Assembly (NCBI RefSeq): GCF_018691265.1
Contig: NW_024881278.1
Location: 10,354,001-10,418,000 of the forward strand
DNA length: 64,000 nt
Source of the DNA: Tyto alba
Lineage: Eukaryota > Chordata > Aves > Strigiformes > Tytonidae
Reading direction: 5' to 3'
Shown: positions 24,011 to 36,615 of the stretch, piece by piece
Layout of the letters: every line of letters starts with the position of its first letter
Position numbering within the stretch: the first letter of the stretch is position 1
Made by a program: the position numbers and the translations under genes
Notes under the pieces: generated by a model
Seen by the model: the letters and a program-made list of their open reading frames with translations, nothing else
Told to the model about the DNA's origin: nothing
The model's database searches: none

Positions 24011-25401
24011 CTGATTAATTGCTCTTCAAACAAATCCAACATTAGAAATGCAGATAATCTCTAAGAGTGAGCTAAAATCTTCAAGTAGCTTTCAAACATA
24101 TTTCCAGAAAATATTTAAAACTTGAAGTAGGTTTATCATACTCAGTTGTAGACTTCATAAATTGGAATATTATAAAAATCTTTAAAAATTCTCTATGTTT
24201 TATCTGAAAAAGCAGAAAAGAGTAAAAAAAAAGCTATTCAAGCATATCTGTATCATCCCACGAAGTCCACAGAACAACACAAATAAAATCATTAGATCAT
24301 CCACCTAGCTTATGTGTCCTGATGTTGCACATGTGATAGTTCAATCCCAGATGCACCAAAACAATAAGAGTACATGACTGGACACCCCAGAGAAGACAGC
24401 TTACTCCGTGGATCATTTTAAACCATGTAATTCAGGAAATGAGATTTTTACCTTTATTACTGGAATGCCTGTCAGAGCAGGGTTTCAGGATTGGGCTGGC
24501 CTTGGGCTGAACTGGTTTTATCTTGTTTTTACAATTGCCTAGTGGTCAAGCAACTCCTCTCCCACTCGTTTGAGCTCCAGCCCTGAAAATACTGTGTATG
24601 GTAAATTTCTGACAGCTGGATGTTGCCACTGTGCAGAGGACAGTAGCACTTTATGACATCTGGGACTGGGGGAAGCTGTTGCACAGTGCCTATGTATCTT
24701 AGACTTTTACATAGCTCAGGGTCTTTCATTATAACTCTGCATCCTACCTTTCACTGCAACCCTGCACCATTTCACCTGTGCTGCTCTGGCAACATTTTCC
24801 AGGACCCCTTTGGGAGTATTTATCCCTCATCGTCATGCTGCTGTTCTTGTACTCTTTCTCAGCCCTGCACCTGCAAACTGAAAATACTGTTGTTGTCATG
24901 GAGGGTTCTTGTGGGAATTGACTGCCACCAGTGTGAAAATCACCCCTTCTTCCTCCCTTTTTTGTACCCCTTGGCTGTAGTTTTTGGTTTATATTGGGAC
25001 ATCAGTAAAAGGGATGTGCAAAGATTAACAACAACCAGTCCCTGATCAAAGTATGCTCCATCAACCACTACTTGCTGTGCAAGAAGGGTCCCAGCCCTGA
25101 TCTTCAGGTCAGAAGATTTTGGTCTCCTCAGGGATCTACTTGGAAGAACCTCAGGGGATACAGCCCTGGAGAGAAAGGTTTGATGATTGCTGATGAATTT
25201 TCAAAAATCAACTCCTTCAAACTTAACATGCTGGCAGTCAAGCAAAGGCAGCAACAGACCTATATAGTTGAACAAGGAGCTCCTGACAAAACTCAGTTAT
25301 AAGAAAGATGAATACAAGATGTGGAAGCAGGGTCAGATGACACAGGAGACACTGTCTGAGCTTGCAGAGATTAGATTAGTAAAGGTGAAGCCCACCTGGA
25401 G

Positions 25402-25599
25402 TTGAATCTCATGGGGGATGTAGAGAACAACAAGACTCCTACAGGTAAATCAGCAGTAAGAAAGAGTAGGGAAATATTGGGCCCTCTGCTGAATGAGGCA
25501 GAGGAGTTGATGGCATACGCCATGGAAGTGGCCAAGGTACTCAGTGTCTTCTTCACTTCAGTCTTTACTGGTAAGGTTTCAGAAATCCCAGGCCTCTGA
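25402..25599 (+). pseudogene. CR1 pol fragment before the RT core
   Basis: A 65-codon frame matching the CR1 region between endonuclease and RT. GPLLNEAEELMAYAMEVAKV and LSVFFTSVFTGKVSE correspond to the family blocks GPLLNEAGELV and FFASVFTG. The frame then stops. It is a remnant of the LINE polyprotein, not a host gene. Confidence 0.85.
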
Positions 25600-25787
25600 G
25601 ACCAGTGGGAAAGTGTGAAGCAACAAAGACTCCTTCAGTGGAGGAGAATCAGGTGAACCATTTCCAAACATACAAGGGATGAGAAGGTGGTTGGGATTTG
25701 TCAGCATGGATTCACAAAGGGAAAACCATGCCTCACCAGCCTGATAGTCATTACAATGAGATTTCAACACTGTCTTCCATGACATCC

Positions 25788-26459
25788 TGTGACTGTTCAC
25801 TAAACTCCTGCTCAGGTTTCGATCTACCACAGAGCGCATGCTAAGGCCTGATATATGCTGGGAGCAGTGCAATTAGGTCAAAGTGAGAGGAACATGAAGG
25901 CAGGACATGATGGACAGGAAAGGTTAAAGGTCATTATGCAGCTGTTATCACCTGCAGCTAGCTATCTCCTGCAGCCACCATCAATATATATTAATTGTCT
26001 GGCAGTTTTTTCCATAGTACAATAACTTAGGGAAATGATATAGACCAAATCTCCAGGCTGGAAGGCAAAAAGTCATCTTACCAAAAAAAAAGCTTTTGAA
26101 GCAAAGCTAACAGCAGCTGGACTGTTGAGGCTTTTGTGCTTGCCTGTGTGATACAGGAGACATTGTGATGGAAGAGGAAGGATGAGAACTCTCTGTTGGC
26201 TTGGTAACTATTTTGCTCATAGGCTCATGAGTTAAGAATTACAAGTCACAAGTTATGAATTAGAGAACTTGTAAATTAGAAACTTTATGAATTGACAAAG
26301 TGATGAATTACTGAATTCACATGTTAGACTAGTATGTACAAAGGGGATTCAGCCCTTGTTTGATGTGTTTGTTTTCTTTCCTAATGAGCTCATAAAATCA
26401 AGTTCCATTTACAAAGTATGCTGTCCTGTAAACTTGAGAGATCCAAACAGATTGTGACA
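25788..26459. mobile_element. LTR-like insert (solo LTR) nested in CR1
   Basis: A 672-bp segment that interrupts the CR1 RT. CR1 reads up to ...TTCCATGACATCC and resumes at CATCCTCATGAAG. The insert starts TGTGACTGTTCAC and ends AGATTGTGACA, so it has TG...CA ends with TGT/ACA inverted termini, flanked by the direct duplication CATCC (25783-25787 and 26460-26464). These are the marks of an LTR integration with a 5-bp duplication. Its sequence differs from the other LTRs here and I cannot name the family. Between about 26225 and 26330 it holds degenerate GAATTA-type repeats. No clear poly(A) signal decides the strand. It has no coding content, so it is taken as a solo LTR. Confidence 0.75.
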
Positions 26460-26578
26460 CATCCTCATGAAGTACAGACCAAGTAAGTGGTTAGTGAGGT
26501 GGTCTGAAAACTGGCTGAACTGGCAGGCTCACAGGATTGTAATTAGTGGTGTGAAGTCCAACTGGATGCCAGTAATCA

Positions 26579-26794
26579 GTGATGTACCCTAGGGATTATA
26601 CTGAAGTTAGTACTGTTTCACATCTTCATAAATACGTTGATGATAGGCCAGAGGACACTCTCAACAAGTTTGCAGACAATATAAAATTAGGAGGAGTGGT
26701 TGATACACCAAATGGTTGCACTGCCATTCAGAGGGACCTCAACAGGATGGAGAAATGGGCTGACAGGAACCTTATGAAATTGGACGAAGGGTAA
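26579..26794 (+). pseudogene. CR1 reverse transcriptase catalytic-box remnant
   Basis: A 71-codon frame containing the end of the RT palm. KFADNIKLGGVVDTPNG then AIQRDLNRMEKWADRNLMK match the CR1 FADDTKLGG... and IQRDLDRLEKWA blocks. The second catalytic Asp of FADD is Asn here (FADN), so even an intact frame would be inactive. The start methionine is not the protein start. Confidence 0.85.
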
Positions 26795-27040
26795 TAAAAA
26801 GTCCTGCATCTGGGAATGAATAATCTCATGCACCTGGACAGGCTTGTGACTAACTGGCTGGAAAGTAGCTTTGCAGAAAAAGATGTAGGAGTCCTGGTGG
26901 ACACCAGGTTGAACAGAAGCTAGAAGTATGCCCCTGGGGCAAAGGCAGCCAACAGACTGCTAGGTTGCATTGGGCAGAGCAGTGCCAGCAGATCAAAAGA
27001 GGTGATCTTTCCCCTCTACTCAGTATTCAAGCGTAACACT

Positions 27041-30000
27041 ATAGTCAACAATGAGAAAATATTCTTTACAAAGTATATCTATAGGGGTAAAGTCTCTGGG
27101 GATCTTACTTTGCCTGTTCTCTGAGCTGGGCAAATAGTTGTCAGGAACATCAGATGTATAATTAATTGGTGTGGTTTTGGGTCTGTGCTTATAACCCTAA
27201 CTGCAAGGCCAGGTGTATTGGGACAGCCACAGTAACATGGTCGTATGATCATACAGCTGTAGCTGATGCTTTTGTAGCAGCTCAGAATACAGCAGGACCC
27301 TCCGCGGTATGCTGGCACTCATCTCCAGAGATGTTCTCTTCAAGGCTCAGGACCATTTGCAAAAGTGGCTTAAGCATCATGTCTTGAACTCATCCCATGT
27401 AGCTGAGCTGCTTTAGGTGGGAGTACAGTCACATCTGAGAGGTTCTTGGTTCTCCCCATTGCCAATATAAGGTACCTAGAACAACCACAGATATTCATTT
27501 CATTTCCTTGTTTAGGTGCCATGGACAGGGGAACTGGATCTACCAATGTTCAATAAAACTCCTAAAGACCTGAGTAGTTTTTAGAAATAGATTGAAGGAC
27601 TCTAAATTAGTTAGGGTCTTAAGTCACTTCAGCAGTTTAAAACTGGACCAAAGAGATTGGGAAGGCAAGACTACTTTCACAAATTGTGTGAATTAGTTAA
27701 CAAATCTGAATAAAGAAAGATTTCTCCTCGAGGCACTATCTGATTTTAAAAATTAAGAACTTGATCCAGGACAGTGACATGGAGTTGTCTCAATTTTCTG
27801 TAGGATTGTAGTACAAGTTATGTTTCTAACTAGTATTTATGACTTTGTATATTTGGACCCCAATTCACAGTCCTGTGAGAAGGTCCATGGAGGTTATAGA
27901 GCTTGCAGACTGGGCCTATCTCTAAAATGTTTGGTAGTGAAAAAGGCAGATTTAGAAATGAGAAATTGTAAGTAAATATGACTGCTTCACAAAAAAAAAA
28001 TAAAGATAATGTCAATTTCTTTTTATGGGCTGCTAGATTTTTCTTTGGTTTCAACATTTTTATTGCTGCTGAAAGGTTTTTACTGCTGAAAAATGAAATA
28101 TAGAAGTAATCCTAAAGCATCAGAGTTTCGGAGAATGGCCACACTGGTGATTACCCATAAGCCCTCACAGCACAACAAGGAATGTTTCTATGATTTATTT
28201 CTATTGCTTAGAAAGATCTAGAAAGCCTGTACAATATAATATGCCCTGATATTAGCTTTACCTCAGCAACCCTACTGAAGCTTAACTTAATGAAGTAATA
28301 AATTCAGAAATGTGTTTCTGCATGCATTTGTTTCATAGATTTATTATAGATAAATTCACTTATAAAATGCATTGGGATGAAAAGTCGACACTGCAGAAAC
28401 TTCCTAAATACTGATGCATGTATTACAGTTTCCATTACCAATAATATACAGAAGGTTGAACATTTACTTTAATGATGATGAACAGAGGCTAGACACAGAC
28501 TGACTGCTGTACAATACGTCAGTATGATCAAGTATAATTCTCAATAGCTGTTAAAAGGAAAAGGATATTGCCTTTATATAACAGGTAAATAATTTCTTAT
28601 TTGTGCAATATATTTTCTTTTGTTCCTATTTAACCTATAAGGAGACTGTAGTCTTAAAAGCAGTTAGACAAATCTACTTATATGAATATATGAATAGTCT
28701 AAATCCTTGTGAGTCTGCTCCAGTTCTCTCCAGATTGAGTAGAAATATTTTCATTTACATTTCATCAACTCCTTCTGGGTGAAGAGTTTAGGGTAAAATT
28801 GTGACTTGCTTAAAAAGAATATCAAGTTTTCACTAACGTTTCTGAAACCGCACAGTAGCAAAAGTTTTGGCAGACTGTGCACACAATATATCAAAACATG
28901 TATTATTTTGTAAAGCATGGGTATGCTTTTAACAAAAGAATAATACTTTTAAAAGTTTTAATATTTAACCTCGAAGTTAACATCAGTAAACACTTAACAA
29001 TGATCATATGTGTGAGATGCCCTGCCAGTGAAATCACCATAATACCTAACAAAATTTTACTCATCACCATAAGGAGCTCATCACTGTAAGAGGAAAGAGA
29101 ACACAAGATCTGTCAAATTAATTTTAACTCCATATCAACTAGACTTACATTGAGAATTAAAGATAACTTAGAAATTGCTTTTGCAATGTTTGGGAACCTC
29201 CCCTTCCCTTCTTCCAGCTTGTATTTTAACAAGCTGTTTCAGATGTGCTAGAATGCATGGTGTTTCAGTGGTTGTCATTTGGAATAGTTCACTCATGGAT
29301 GACGAGAAATAAAGTATTTAATATTGATTAAGGTAAACCACAATATTTAGCTATCTGAGATGCTGAGATATCTCTTAAAACTTTTTTCATAAAGTCCCTA
29401 CAGTATTCCTTCTTAAACCAGCCTTCCAGAAAAATATATTCCCTGTGAAGTATGGTGGGTTTCAGAGCATTTACAGAGGTTGGTTATTGTAGTAGGATGT
29501 ACCTCTCATGTGAAAAGAGCTTACCCCGAATAGGAACCCAAACTGTAAGAAGTCTGTCTTCTTTTGGAACATTAGGGTTGCACAGGTGGATGTAGGAATC
29601 CACATTAACTCACTTGAAAAGATTTATATCTATCTAAGGTAAAAATGAAATATTTTTAACCCAATTGAAATTGTTTTGACAATTTTATTGGATTGTGTCG
29701 AAAGCAATATATTTCTGCAAAACATAATTTGGTTACATTTGTATTTTCAGAAGAAAAGTGTTTTATCAAGAAAAATTTCCATTAGTTCTCTCCGTTATAA
29801 ACATCCTGCCTGAACTTCATGGTTGGCCATTGCTTATAATGCTAAGCCCATAAAGAAGTATAGGCATTTTCAGCTTGATTTATTCAATAACAGAGTGGAT
29901 TTAATTTCTGATTTTTTTTTTCTAAGTAACACCAGAAATTAGGATGAGATATTAATTGGTGAATTCATACAAGTTGAAGAAATTCATAATCACGTACTGG

Positions 30001-30445
30001 TCTTCTATACACATTCTATTTGAAATCTGATATAAGAGCAGGTATTTCTGTGCATATGTTCCAGCAGGTACATACTTATGACTTTAGTATGCCCATGGAC
30101 CTTTGAGCTGCAGTTACCACACACCTGTGCATGCATACAAATCTGAGAAGGTATAACTGTACATGAATAATAACCTCTATCAAGACCTGTTATGGAGGTG
30201 AACAGGCTACTTTGAAAACATGACTGCAAATGAAAGCTTCAAAATGCTTTGCCTGTACCAGCCCCATTTCTCCTTCATGTCTCCATGTAAAGGTGAGGTT
30301 ATGCATAGCTGCTGATGTTCTAGATACTGAATTATGTACACACTCACACTGAAGAAAAACATTTGACAGCAGCTTCATTTTCAACTGTGTGTTGCAGATT
30401 TAAGTGCATTGCACTGAAGCTGGTAGAGAAGGCTGCAAGAATATA
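27041..30445. other. Unique non-coding DNA
   Basis: About 3.4 kb. The first 500 bp has mixed composition with 73- and 79-codon frames that overlap on opposite strands and are not recognised. The rest is AT-rich with no repeat or exon that I can support. Confidence 0.55.
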
Positions 30446-30955
30446 TCATAGAATCATAGAATGGATTCAGTTGGAAGGGACCTTGAAGATCTAGTTCCAG
30501 ACCCCTGCCATGGGTAGGAACACCTTCCACTAGACCAGGTTTCTCATGCCCCATCCAAGCTGGTATTGAACACTTCCAGGGATTGGGCACCCACAGTTTC
30601 TCTGGGCAACATATTCCAGAGACTCACCACCCTCACAGTAAATAATATCTTTCTCATGTCTAAACGAAATCCACCCTCTTTCAGTTTAAAAGCATTACCC
30701 CTTCTCCTATTACCACACTCCCTGAAAAAGAGTCCCTTCCCATCTTTCCTATAGCCCCCTTTAAGTACTGTAAGGCTGCTATAAGGTCTCCCTGGAGCCT
30801 TCTCTTCTTCAGGCTGAACAGCCCCAGCTCTCTCAGCTTGGCCTCACAGGGGAGGTGCTCCAGTCCCCTGATTATCTTCATGGCCTCCTCTGGACCCTCT
30901 CCAACAGGTCCATGTCCTTCTTATGTTGGGGGCCCCCAAGATGAACACATTGCAT
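30446..30955 (-). mobile_element. CR1 LINE fragment, 3' end
   Basis: About 510 bp of CR1 on the minus strand. On + it begins with two perfect 3' octamers (CATAGAATCATAGAAT), then TTGGAAGGGACCTTGAAGAT, GGCAACATATTCCAGAG, CTGAACAGCCCCAGCTCTCT and GGAGGTGCTCCAGTCCCCT, all standard CR1 3' blocks. It is 5'-truncated near GGGGGCCCCCAAGATGAAC and has no RT. Small frames within it are by-products. Confidence 0.95.
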
Positions 30956-33900
30956 TTAAACAGACTGGAAAAATTAAGAGGAAGTTAGGATTATGCAGCT
31001 GTAATTATTTGCATGGTAACTACCACAAAGTTGTAGTTACATCCTGAAACTGCTTAGTAAATAAATTGTATTAAAAAAAAAAGATAAGGTGTTTCCATAG
31101 GGTGACTTCTTCCTTCAGCTCATAGTAAATACACAGCCTTCAAAGAAGCTACTGAACATTTTATCTATTTGAAAACAATGCGATGTACAAATTCATTTGT
31201 GAAAATACTTATCTGTTGTTCTTTTCAAGTGCACATATCCATGTAAATGAGAACAGAGTTTGGCCTGGAAGTTATAGACACAATCTACACTGTTACCCAG
31301 CATTTTCTAAGAACATCTGCAGTGTTTCCTGAGACTCTTTTCTGTGACTGAGAGCAAACTCTATGCTTTTAGGATCTGAATATACTAATTCAGAGCTTCT
31401 TCAGTACAGAGAACAACTGTGTATTGTTTAGCCTGTGAGATTTCATTAAATGGCAAAACTCAAAATGCTTTTCCCAAGGAACCAGCTATAGATTTGCACA
31501 CTTAGCATATGGATGTTTACACAATTGCATCTAACTGCAGATTATATTTTTGAACCATATTTAGTGGTCATTGGATTAAGTTTCATTCACATGCATATCC
31601 CTTATAAAGAATATGTAATGATAGTAGTAATTTAAAGAAAAGGAGGCAAACCTATTTTATTATACGTCTGTTACACACAGATCATACTATGTGTGTATAT
31701 ATGTGTTTAGTCCAACTGTGGTACACTTAAATGCCCTCAGAACATGTGATCTAATCTTGTCTTCTTTATAGCTTATTCTATACAGGAAATGTGGATGCAA
31801 ATATGTAAATAGTTATGCTGTCTGACACTGCATGTTTTGGTGAAATTTGGTTCATGTTGAAATGAAAAAATAGCTTCTTGCACAACTTTCATACGTGGGG
31901 TTTGGGATTTCATCTTTCTGAAGATGAACCCCATCTTACAACCTGAAACTACCATAGGTACAATTTTGGTCTCATCCTTTTTTAAATTCCCTTGTCATAT
32001 TGGTTTCCCCTTGTATTTGCAACTATTTCCACCTTGGAGTTGTTCTGTAAATACTAGAACAGCAGGACACACCTGTTTGTACTGAGTAAAAAAAATGTGC
32101 TTGCTATTTTTGATATAATTGCTCAAAAATTCTCATAGCTAGCCAGAAGCTGTACTGTTCAAGGTCTGATGGACCAGAAAAGCTGCCTGGACCATGGTGA
32201 AAGAACCACTGGATTTTTAATAAATGTAATAATTACTAGAAATGATAATACAGTATGTTGTGCATTCTATATGGAGAAGGCTTTTGTATCATCATCTGAT
32301 GATTACAAAGATGATTACAGGCACTTGACAAAGTCCAGCAGTAATTCTTAATGAGAAATTCAGTTAATACTGCTCCTCTGTCCAGGGTATAGCCTTGTTA
32401 AATGGCTCAGCCCCAGCCTCTGCTCCTTTGACCTTCTTCTGTCAGCAAACCTGCTCTCATCTCATCCATCCCCCACAGAGCTCTTCACACTGCTGATTCA
32501 AGAGTCTTTACTTAATTTTACTTTTCTGAATTGTGGTCCTGACACAAAACTTAGAGTAGAGGATTTTTGCTCCCATAGAGATGCTGTGCATACACAGAAG
32601 TGACTTTTTTGTGGTAACATTATCCATGTGGTTCCTTCATATTCCTAACAAGGTATTATAATTTCTTATTATAAGCCCTATCACATGTTATGTTGTTGAC
32701 CCCAGATATCCCTATTTTTGAACCAGTAAACAGAATAGCTAATCTTTAATATGTTCTTCAAAATTGAGAATCCTTTGATTATTCAGGGTCATTTAAACTA
32801 ATGTCACAATCAATAAAATAGGCTAGCATATTTTAATTGGTTTAAATGTTTGACACAATTCTATAGTGATTGGCTCAGATATAGAATACTGAGGTGCTAA
32901 GTAACATAGTCTCATGTTAAATCTATTGTATCATACTAAATTTATTCAGGACCATTGTCTGACAGAGTCCTAACATTATGGAATAGCCTGAGTCTAAACT
33001 TGTAGCCTCTAGAGCAGGATAACTATCTCAAATTGCTAATGTGGGATCATCCTTGGCCTGTGCTAACTCTTGAACTGTCTGCTTATTGTCTGGGAAAATG
33101 CTAAATATCCTGACTAAAACTGTGGCAGGGACCATGTAAATACCATGAGAGTAGAGGCAATTGTGTCCATTGCCCACATGCACTTCCTGGCATTGGTAAT
33201 TTCCTCATGCCAATGAACTATCCTGCACACTATCTGCACATTCTTTTAAAAAAGAACAGTTGAAACTAGTGTGTGTCAGTGAGTTCTGAAATACTCTACT
33301 ATGGTTTCAACATGTAAAGCACAGTATATTAGCCCAATGTGCTAGAAACAGCATCTCATTTTCATAACACAATAATTTCATGAACTTAAGGTCAAGTTTT
33401 TCTCCCTCATCACCTCTCCCATTAAGTCTGAACTGTTGTTTTTGGGAAAATACTGTATTTGGTTGAGGGAATAATATATGTCAGTCACTGCAGACTTAAT
33501 TTCAGTACATCAGCCTTGTTCTAGAGAACTTAAATCTTTGCAATAAGCATCTTTGTAGGCACTGTTTTCTTTCCTTAACCGTCCATATATAATTTTATAT
33601 GATAACTTCTTGTGCATATTTACTATAATAATGATGATGCACAAGGTGAGGTACCTCACTTAAGGGCGTGAAATGGATACAGGAAGACTTCAGATCTGAT
33701 ATTTAACATTGTTCTTGTTTAAAGCTTGGCTATGGAAACAGTAGTATTTTGACTCAAACATGAAACACAGCTGGAGTACACAGGTGTTGAAGCAATCTTG
33801 AGACTAAAGATTATTAAAAATATAGAACCATCACTGGCTGTATAGTACCTGGGATATAACTTAACTTTGGTGTTTCTTGATATTTTGGACTCTTTTTGGT

Positions 33901-36268
33901 GAAATATTATTAACATCTTTCCATGTTTTTTTCTAAGGATAAATTGACACACACCTCAGACGCATATTCAGTTTCAGTGTTTCATTCCTGTTATCATGTG
34001 TGCAGGACATAAGGTGCCATTTCCATCTGTGCAATTACTTCCTCTAACATGACTGCAGAATAGTTCCTGGGAATGCTTCTTATATCAAATACATCAGCTA
34101 CTTCTTTTTATCACACTAAATCACCTGCAATCATTTGTGTTCCCTGTGTGCTAGAAATACAGCTGCTGCCAAGGCTGAAGGAGCCTGAAGTATAACAGGG
34201 AAAGGAGGGGCCAGTGATCAGAGCAGTGACATGAACACCTCTTGTTCTCCAACACACCAACAATGGCTGTGACACTACCTTCCCCAGGCCACAAGAAACC
34301 AGCTACAGTATGCCTGTGACACATTGTGTTTTTTGATGGAAAGAAAGTGGGTCTTGTAACTTCCACTTCTACTACTACATGTGTGCTGAGTCTAGTACTG
34401 ACAGCTACCGCCAACAGATGAGGGGCTCTGCACTGTGCTGGGGTAAGAGATCACAATGTGATCAGAAGTCAGCTGAAGAACTGCAAGTGAGAAGACTGAG
34501 TGATTGCCCTTCCAAAAATCAGTATTTACTGTCTGTAATTGCACAATGAGATATAAAAAAGCATATGTTATGTGTACAGTCTAGTAGATGTTCTGAGTGC
34601 CTTCTAGTTGGGATAAAAGTTGGCCTTTCAGCCATCTCCAATGCCAGAGCTGATTTCACACATCATGCAATGTCCAGCAATGATTTTCAGTGTATTTTGT
34701 TTTCAATGTTTATAGAGGAAAAACATGTAAGGAAAGATAGATACCTTAATTAAAAGGAGCAAGCCCCATTGCTGGGGAGGGCATAGTGTGAAAAGTCTCT
34801 GATGTCTATGCAAGGTGCAATCCATCAAGGTCTCTAGTGTCAAAAGAGTCACAGAAGTGGCAGGTCTGTCTTCACAGCCTGCACATGACAGACCCTTTGA
34901 TGGAAAGGATGGCCCAGAGAAAAGGAACAAGCCAAACAGCTGTACACCTCGGAAATTTGGTTTCTTCGTTATCTCTAGGTGCCAGAACTACGGAGTGGGA
35001 CCAGTTTGGGTCATTGAGAAACTCTAGGAGATAAACTTGAAGCCGTGGAAGTTGAAAGACACACAAAATAGCCCCTAGATGATTGCAGTAGTGCATAGCT
35101 TCAATAACATGTGATTTCTACTTTGAGCAAGACTCATGGGGAAATGAAAAGGGCAAAGAGGATCAGGAAGAGATGTATGGCAGAGGAGAGTAAGGTGAGG
35201 AGCAGGAAACAGGATTTTGTGGCTATCATCCTGCTGAGCACTAACAAGTAGCACAGTTTGCAGAGGATGGCTCGGCCAGCTGAGCTCCAAAGGACGCTGT
35301 ATATCTCAAACCACTGTGACAGTCCCTGGCAAGCTTCAGTAAACTTTTCAAATGCATTTCACTGATGCTGCTAGAAATGAAATGGACAAACGCACCACGT
35401 TGCCAACTGAAAGAAAGGGTCATTTACTGGGGAGCTTAGAAAAAAGTTAACTTCCGATGACTGGAAATCCTGCTGTTTAACCATCTCTAATGGTAGGCCG
35501 AGTGCTGTATCAATTGCTTTCAATACAGAAACTGTCACTTCTTTTGGAAATTTGAATCTTTTAATTTCATATTTTCAATCAACGCTTTAGACTTTGGAGC
35601 TGTCACTACTTTCACATGCCACTACGGTTACTGCAATCACAAGTCATTGCTTATAAGACTGCCAGCAGTGCACTTCTGCCAAAACTGACAACGCAGGTGG
35701 TTATAAGCTTTAATAAAATAGTTTAAAGTGTGTGTGTGTGAATGTGTGATTGGGGGAGATAGAGAAAAAGAAACTAAATTGCACTTTTCAATGCTCAGGT
35801 GGTAGAGCTGTTACAGGATTACACAGCAAGGACAAAACAGAATGAAGTTATCAACTGTTCTAATTTGAAAAAAAAACCCCACCCAAATCCCAAACTCTCA
35901 GGTAACAATCGAGTTTGGGGATGTGCATCTCTAACACCCTTTTGTCATGAAATAGGCAACAGAATACAGGAAACCTCTAGACATGCACCGCAACTCATAT
36001 TTGTGACAACCTAAAATAAGAATTTAAATTACAGTGTGTTTTCTGCAGAGAATCCTGTTCATGTGTATCTAAGTCCAACTAGCAGATAAACTGTTTGGGC
36101 TAAAAGTTGTCAAATGTTAACTAACACCACAAGTTGTACAATATTTCTGATGTCTCTAATAGTAACTGTCAACATTATTTTTTATTTTAATCTCATACCC
36201 CTAAAGATGGTGGGAAAGGCGTGACCCTCTGATTTAAAATAGCAAGTGTAAAAAAGTTTTGAATCTCC
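30956..36268. other. Unique non-coding DNA
   Basis: About 5.3 kb, mostly AT-rich. A patch of more balanced composition at about 34150-35430 carries several overlapping frames of 60-87 codons on both strands. It resembles no family I know and may be an old repeat. No exon is supported. Confidence 0.55.
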
Positions 36269-36396
36269 GTTACTGTCGTGGTTTGAGCCTGGTCAGCAGC
36301 TAAATGCCACGCAGATGTTCAACCACCCTCCCCCCACTCGGGAACGGGGAGGGAATCGGAGGGGCAAAAGGAGACTCGGGATTGAGATAAAAACAG

Positions 36397-36402
36397 TTTA
36401 AT
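36397..36402 (-). terminator. LTR poly(A) signal ATTAAA
   Basis: TTTAAT on + is ATTAAA on the LTR strand. It has the same position relative to the TATA box as in the copy at 193-680. Confidence 0.6.
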
Positions 36403-36569
36403 AACAGTGACAGAACAATACGGTGACAGCAGGATCAGCGGGTAATGTACAATACAGCTGCCCATCACCTGCCGACCAACACCCGCCTGCTCCCAGCCCG
36501 CAATCCCCAACACAAAGGCCCCGCAGCCACACCCCCGGAAGTGAGAGCCCCGCCTGGCCCACTCCTGCC

Positions 36570-36615
36570 TTTATATAGTGAGCGCAATGTCACGTGACAT
36601 GGGATATCGGCCAAT
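36570..36615 (-). promoter_or_regulatory. LTR promoter: CCAAT box, palindromic E-box, TATA box
   Basis: Mirror of the promoter in the other 488-bp LTR. On the plus strand, TTTATATA (36570-36577) is the reverse of the TATA box, ATGTCACGTGACAT (36587-36600) is the 14-bp palindrome, and CCAAT is at 36611-36615. No base differs across this core, although the downstream half of the LTR has diverged. Confidence 0.75.

Larger units (their letters stand above)
19211..25099. other. Unique AT-rich non-coding DNA
   Basis: About 5.9 kb with a long T homopolymer, AT-rich low-complexity runs and a (TAA)-like patch near 20256-20275. A 130-codon frame at 24653-25045 abuts the next CR1. It matches nothing I know and may be chance or unrecognised CR1 5' sequence. 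Confidence 0.55.
25100..27040 (+). mobile_element. CR1 LINE, longest copy, deleted and interrupted
   Basis: A plus-strand CR1 covering the region before the reverse transcriptase and most of the RT. Recognised blocks are TTTTGGTCTCCTCAGGGA (about 25117), ACAAGGAGCTCCTGACAAA (about 25273), CACCTGGAGTTGAATCT (about 25392), CAGCATGGATTCACAAAGGG (about 25703), AGTGAGGTGGTCTGAAAACT (about 26495) and GAGGTGATCTTTCCCCTCT (about 27000). Three lesions are visible. A deletion joins two distant RT segments near 25655. A 672-bp LTR-like element is inserted at 25788-26459. The copy stops near 27035, before the normal CR1 3' end. The exact 5' limit is uncertain and could reach further left. Confidence 0.88.

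Noticed and set aside
24653..25045. 130-codon Cys/Ser-rich frame just before a CR1
   Set aside because: No recognised domain, low-complexity Cys/Ser runs, no exon signals. Likely chance, or degraded CR1 5' sequence.
25788..26459. The gap in the CR1 as divergent CR1 sequence
   Set aside because: CR1 resumes at exactly the interrupted base after a CATCC duplication, and the gap has TG...CA ends, so it is an insertion.
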